Of a stretch of DNA of 42,214 bases, positions 30,301 through 36,300 are shown piece after piece. This stretch comes from Corallococcus sicarius (GTDB lineage: Bacteria > Myxococcota > Myxococcia > Myxococcales > Myxococcaceae). The notes under the pieces are model-generated. The model ran no database searches and was not told where the DNA came from. It was given only the letters and a program-made list of their open reading frames with translations. A program made the position numbers and the translations under genes. The stretch spans positions 1-42,214 of the forward strand of contig NZ_RAWG01000054.1 of the NCBI RefSeq assembly GCF_003611735.1, written 5' to 3'. Numbering within the stretch: the stretch's first letter is position 1; the number at the start of each line of letters is the position of its first letter.

Positions 30301-33300
30301 ATGTCGCTCAGGCCCGAAGGCTCTGGTGCGGGCGAGGGCGCGGCGGCCACGGGCGCCACGCGCTCCACCGGCGCGGACTGCGCGGCCACGGAGGTGACTA
30401 CCGGCAGCGGTAGCGCGGGCTGGACGTCCAACGTGATGCGCGTGGTCTCGAACGGGTAGCCGGGCAGCGAGATGCGACGGCGGGAACCGTGGGCGTGCAG
30501 GGCCTCCCAGTCCACGCTCGCGCCCAGGCGCCACAGCGTGCCCACGGACTCCAGCAGCGTCTGGAGGTCGGAGGTGGACGTGCCCGCGCGGCGCAGCGAG
30601 GCCACGGCCACGGTGTCCGGCGTCGTGCGCAGCCGCAGCCGGGCCAGCGCGGTGAGGCCCTGATCCGGCCCCGCCTCGATGAGCAGGCCGTGGCCTGATT
30701 GGAGCAGGGTGTCCAGGCCGGCGGCGAAGCGCACCGGCTCGCGCATCTGGCGTGCCCAGTAGCGCGGCGAGGTGGCCTCCTCCGGACGGATCCACGTGCC
30801 GGTGAGGCTGGACACGTAGGGCAGGGCCGGGGCCTTCAGCGGGATGCCCGCGACGGCCCGCTCCAGCTCGGGCATCAGCAGCTCCACGGCACGCGAATGG
30901 AACGCATGCGAGGCAGCGAGGCGCACCACGCCCACGCGCCGCCCCACGAGCGTGCGCTCCAGCGCGGCCAGCGGCTCCAACGGTCCGGACACCGTGCAGC
31001 GGTCCGCGCCGTTGAGGGCGGCCACCTCCAGCGTGTCGGGAAGCAGCGGGCCCACGTCGTCCGCGGAGAGCCCCACCGCGAGCATTCCGCCCGGCGGTAG
31101 CCGCGACATCAGCTCACCGCGCACCACGGCCAGCCGCAGCGCGTCCTCCCGCGACAGCACTCCGGCGAGGCACGCCGCCGCGTACTCACCGAAGCTGTGA
31201 CCCAGCAATGCGGTGGGCTTGAACCCCAGCCCCATCCACCACCGCGCGAGTGACAGCTCCACGGACAGCAGCGCGGGCAGCGCGAACCGGGGCTCGGCGA
31301 GGGCCGCCTCCGCGGAGGCCTCCGCTCCGGACGCGGGGAACAGCACGGGGCGCAGGTCCTGCGTCATCCCCACGGACGGCAGCAGGGCGAGGCACGACTC
31401 CAGCTCCTGCCGGAAGCGGGGCTCGGCGTCGAACAGCTCGCGGGCCATGCCCACGGCCTGGGCTCCCTGGCCCGGGAAGAGGAAGGCCACCCGGTGCGCG
31501 GGCGGAGCGTCCAGGTCGCGCACGGTGGACGTCGGGCCCGGCTTGCGCAGCGCCTCCACGAGTCCGGTGACGTCCTCCGCCACCACGGTGCGACGCACCT
31601 CGAAGGCCTTGCGGCCCGCGTTGCGCGTGAAGGCCACCTCCGCGAGGTCCACGTCCGCGCGGGCCTCCACCGCGTCGGCCAGCTCGCGCGCCACCGTCTC
31701 CAGCGCGGCGGGCGTGCGAGCGGACAGCGTGACGAGCTGCCGCGTGCGACGGCCTCCCGTCACGGGCTCGCGCGACGGTGCCTCCTCCAGCACGACGTGC
31801 GCGTTGGTGCCACCGATGCCGAACGAGCTGACGCCAGCGCGGCGCGGGCCTCCGGTGCGCTCCCACGGGCGCAGGGTGGTGTTCACGAAGAAGGGGCTGC
31901 GCGCGAAGTCGATCTCCGGGTTGGGCTGCTCGAAGTGGAGGCTGGGCGGCACCTCTGCGTGGTGCAGCGCGAGCGCGGCCTTGATGAGGCCGGCGATGCC
32001 CGCCGCGGTGTCCAGGTGTCCGATGTTCGTCTTCACCGAACCCAGCGCGCAGAAGCCCGTGCGCTGCGTCTGCGCGCGGTACGCCCGGGTGAGTGCGGCG
32101 ACTTCGATGGGGTCGCCCAGCGAGGTGCCGGTGCCGTGCGCCTCCACGTACTCCACGCTGTCCGCGTCCACGCCCGCCGCGGCGAGCGCACGGGCAATCA
32201 CTTCACTCTGCCCGTGGATGCTGGGCGCGGTGTAGCTGACCTTGGCCGCCGCGTCGTTGTTGAGCGCGGAGCCCTTGATGACCGCGTACACGCGGTCCCC
32301 GTCACGCACGGCGTCCGCCAGCCGCTTGAGCACCACCACGCCCAGGCCGCTGCCCAGCACGGTGCCCCGGGCCTTCGCGTCGAACGCGCGGCAGTGGCCG
32401 TCCGGCGAGAGGATCATCCCCTCCTGGAACAGGTAGCCCGTGCGCTGGGGCAGGGACACCTTCACCGCGCCCGCCAGCGCCAGGTCGGACTGCCCGGTGC
32501 GCAGGCTCTGACAGGCCAGGTGCACGGTGACGAGGCCGGTGGAGCAGGCGGTGTAGACGTTGAGGCTCTCGCCGCCGAGCTTCAGCTTGTAGGCCGTCTT
32601 GGTGGCGACGTTCTCGCCCGTGGTCGTTCCCAGCGCCTCGAACAGCGAAGCCGGGTCCTTGCGCGTCTGCCCCAGGATCGACAGCAGGTGCACGCCGGAG
32701 CTGCCCGCGCCCGCGTACAGCGAGACAGGCGCCGCGATGCGCTCCGCGTCGTAGCCGGCGTCCTCCAGGGCGTTCCACGCGCACTGGAGGAACAGGCGCT
32801 GCTGCGGATCCATCCACTGCGCTTCGCGCGGGGACAGGCCGAAGAAGGCTGCATCGAAGCCGTCCGCCTCCTCCAGCACGCCGCCGGCCGGCACGAAGTC
32901 AGGGTGGTCGCGCAGCGCGTCCGGGAACAGCGGTGACGGCTCCAGCTCGTCCTTCGCGAAGCGGGTGATGGACTCCACGCCCTCGCGCAGGTTGCGCCAG
33001 AAGGCGTGCACGTCCGGAGCACCGGGGAAGCGTCCGGCCATGCCGATGATGGCGATGTCGCCAGAGGCATTCCCGGCCGTTACACGCGGCGCTTCGGGAC
33101 GGGGCGCGGGGACTTCGCGCTCCAGCCTCGCGGCGAGCCGGGCGACCGTCGGGTGTTCGAAGAGGTGGGTGACGGGGACGTCCTGGCCCAGGGCCTCGCG
33201 CAGCTGCGTGCTGGCCTTCACCACCAGGAGCGAGCCTCCGCCCAGGTCCTCGAAGAAGTGCGCGTGCAGCCCCACGCGCGGCACGTCGAGCACGCGCGCC

Positions 33301-36300
33301 CAGACCTCGGCGATGCGCTGCTCCAGCGCGGTGACGGGCGCGGCGAACGGCGCGTCGGACGCGGGCTGCTGGGACTCGGGCGCGGGCAGGGCGGCGCGGT
33401 CGAGCTTGCCGCCCGGAGTGAGAGGCAGCGCGTCCAGCCGCACGAAGGTGGCTGGGATGAAGGCGTCGGGCAGGCGCTCCTTGAGGAAGCGCCGCACGGC
33501 GGGGACCTCCAGGGCTTCGTCGGCCACGAGCCACGCCGCGAGCCGCGTCTCGCCCGCGACCTCGCGTGGGAGCACCACCGCCTGACGCACGCCGGGGACC
33601 TGCGCGAGCGCGGCTTCCACCTCACCCAATTCGACGCGGATGCCGTGCACCTTCACCTGGGCATCGCGGCGGCCCAGGAACTCCAGCCGTCCGTCGGACA
33701 GCGTGCGCACGCGGTCGCCCGTGCGGTACAGGCGCGCGCCGGGTTCGGGCGAGAACGGGTCGGGCACGAAGCGCTCGGCGGTGAGCGAGGGTCGCTCCAG
33801 GTAGCCGCGCGCCACGCCCACGCCGCCCACGTACAGCTCGCCGGGCACGCCGACGGGCACGGGCTCACCCCGTGCATCGAGCACCGCCACGCGAGCGCCC
33901 GGGATGGCGCGGCCGATGGACGGACGCGCGGGGTCGACGTCCAGGTCCATCGTCGCGCAGACGGTGGTCTCGGTGGGGCCGTAGGCATTGAGGAAGCGGC
34001 GGCCCGGCTTCCAGCGCGCCGCCAGCTCCGGCGTACACGCCTCGCCCACGGAGGCCACCACTTCCAGGAGGGGCAGCGCGGACGGATCCATGGGCGCCAG
34101 CGACGTGGGCGTGGCGGTGAGCGCGGTGATGCGCTCGGAGGCGAGCACCTGCTGCAACGGCGGCCCCGGTAGCAGGGACTCCGGGGGTGCGAGCACCAGC
34201 GTCGCGCCGGACAGGAGCGTGGAGAAGATCTCGCTCACGGACGCATCGAAGCCGATGGACGCCAGTTGCAGCAGCCGGCTTTCCGGGCGCAGTCCCAGCG
34301 CGTCGCGCGTGGCGAGGGCCGTGTTGCACAGACCGTGGTGCGCCAGCAGCGTGCCCTTGGGCGTGCCGGTGGAGCCGGAGGTGAAGATGACGTAGGCGAG
34401 GTGCGCGGGCGTGACGGTCGGCGCGGGCTCCAGCGGCAGGGCCGGTCGTGCCTCCAGCGCGGCGCGCTCCGCGTCCAGGAGCACCAGCAGCTCCCCTTGC
34501 GGTGCGAGCCTGTCCGCGAGGGCCTCGTCGCTCAGGAGCACGGAGACGCGCGCCTCGCGCAGCATGGCCTCCAGGCGCGCCGGCGGCTGACCCGGATCCA
34601 ACGGCAGGAAGGCGCCGCCTGCCTTGAGCACGCCGAGCAACGCCACCGCGAGGTCCGGGGTGCGCTCCAGGTACACGCCCACGAGCTGCTCGGGGCGCAC
34701 GCCTGCGCCGACGAGGTGTCGGGCGAGCTGGTTGGCTCGGGCATCGAGGCTCTCGTACGTCAGCGTTGCTCCCCCCAGCGCGACGGCGATGGCCTCCGGC
34801 GTGGCCCGGGCCTGTGCCTCGAAGAGACGGTGCGCGAGGTCGGGCGCCACTGCGGGCGCGGTGGGGCGCCACGACTCCAGCACCTGTCCACGGGCCTCCG
34901 GGGTCAGCAGGGGCAGGGCGTTGATGGCGTGTTCGGGGTGCGCCGTCGCGCCGGCCAGCAGCGAGTCCAGATGCCCGAGCATCCGCGCGAGGGTGTCCGC
35001 GTCGAAGAGGTCGGTGGCGTACTCGCACAGCAGCTCCAGCCCGTCGCCGGAGTCGGTGACGGAGAGCGTGAGGTCGAGCTTGGTGGCGCCCGTGTCTCCG
35101 AGCGTGCTGCTCAGGGTGAGGCCGGGCAGGTGCACCGGTCCGGACGCGGCGTCCTGGAGGACCAGCTTCACCTGGAAGAGGGGCGCGTGCGCGAGGCTGC
35201 GCTCCGGGTTGAGCCCTCGCACCATCGCGTCGAAGGGCAGGTCCTGGTGCGCCCAGGCCGCGAGCGCCGCGCGGTGGCTCCGGTGCAGCAGCTCACGGAA
35301 GGACGGCGCGCCGGAGAGGTCGCCGCGCAGCGGGAGCTGGTTGACGAACAGGCCGACGATCCCCGCCGTCTCCGGCCGGACACGGTGCGCGGTGTCCACG
35401 CCCACCACCAGATCCTCCTGGCCGGTGTAGCGGTGCAGCAGCACCTGGAAGCCCGCGAGCAGCGCGACGAACGGAGTCGTGCCTTCGCGCAGGGCCAGGG
35501 TCTTCACCCGCTCCCACGCGGCCTTCTCCAGCCTGTGGGTCCGCTGGGCGCCCCGGTAGGACTGCACGCGGGGCCGACGGCGATCCCCAGGGAGGTCAAG
35601 GACGGGAGGTGCGCCGGCCAGGTGCTCCCGCCACCAGCCGAGCAACTCCTCCTGGCGCTCACCGCGAAGCCACGAGCGCTGCCACGCCGCGTGGTCGGCG
35701 TACTGGAGGGACAGCTCGGGCAGGGCAGGGGCGCGTCCGGCGGACAGCGCCGCGTAGGCCTCCGACAGCTCCCGCACCAGCACGCGCATGGACCAGCCAT
35801 CCGCGACCAGGTGATGCACCGTGAGCAGCAGCCAGTGGCGCGACGGCTCCAGGCGCAGCAGGGTCACCCGGAGCAGCGGGCCCCGGGCGAGGTCGAAGGG
35901 CCGCCGGGCCTCTTCGCGCGAGAGCCTCAGCGCCTCGGCCTCGCGCGTCGCGGAAGGGAGCGACGAGAGGTCCATGACGGGGAGCGACAGCGCCAGGTCC
36001 GGGAGGATGCGCTGGCCGGGTTCACCGCGCGTCTCCACGAACACGGTGCGCAGGGACTCATGGCGCCGCACGAGGAGCTGGAGGCTCCGCTCCAGCGCGG
36101 ACACGTCCAGCGCGCCGTCCAGCCGCGACACGACGGGGACGTTGTAGAACGCGCTGCCCGGCTCCAGCCGGTCCAGGAACCACAGGCGCTCCTGCGCGAA
36201 GGACAGCGGCATCGACTCCGTGCGCGGCACGCGGCGCAGCTCCGGACGCGAAGCGGTTCCCGCCGCCGCCTCGCGCACCAGCTCCGCCACGCTCGCACCT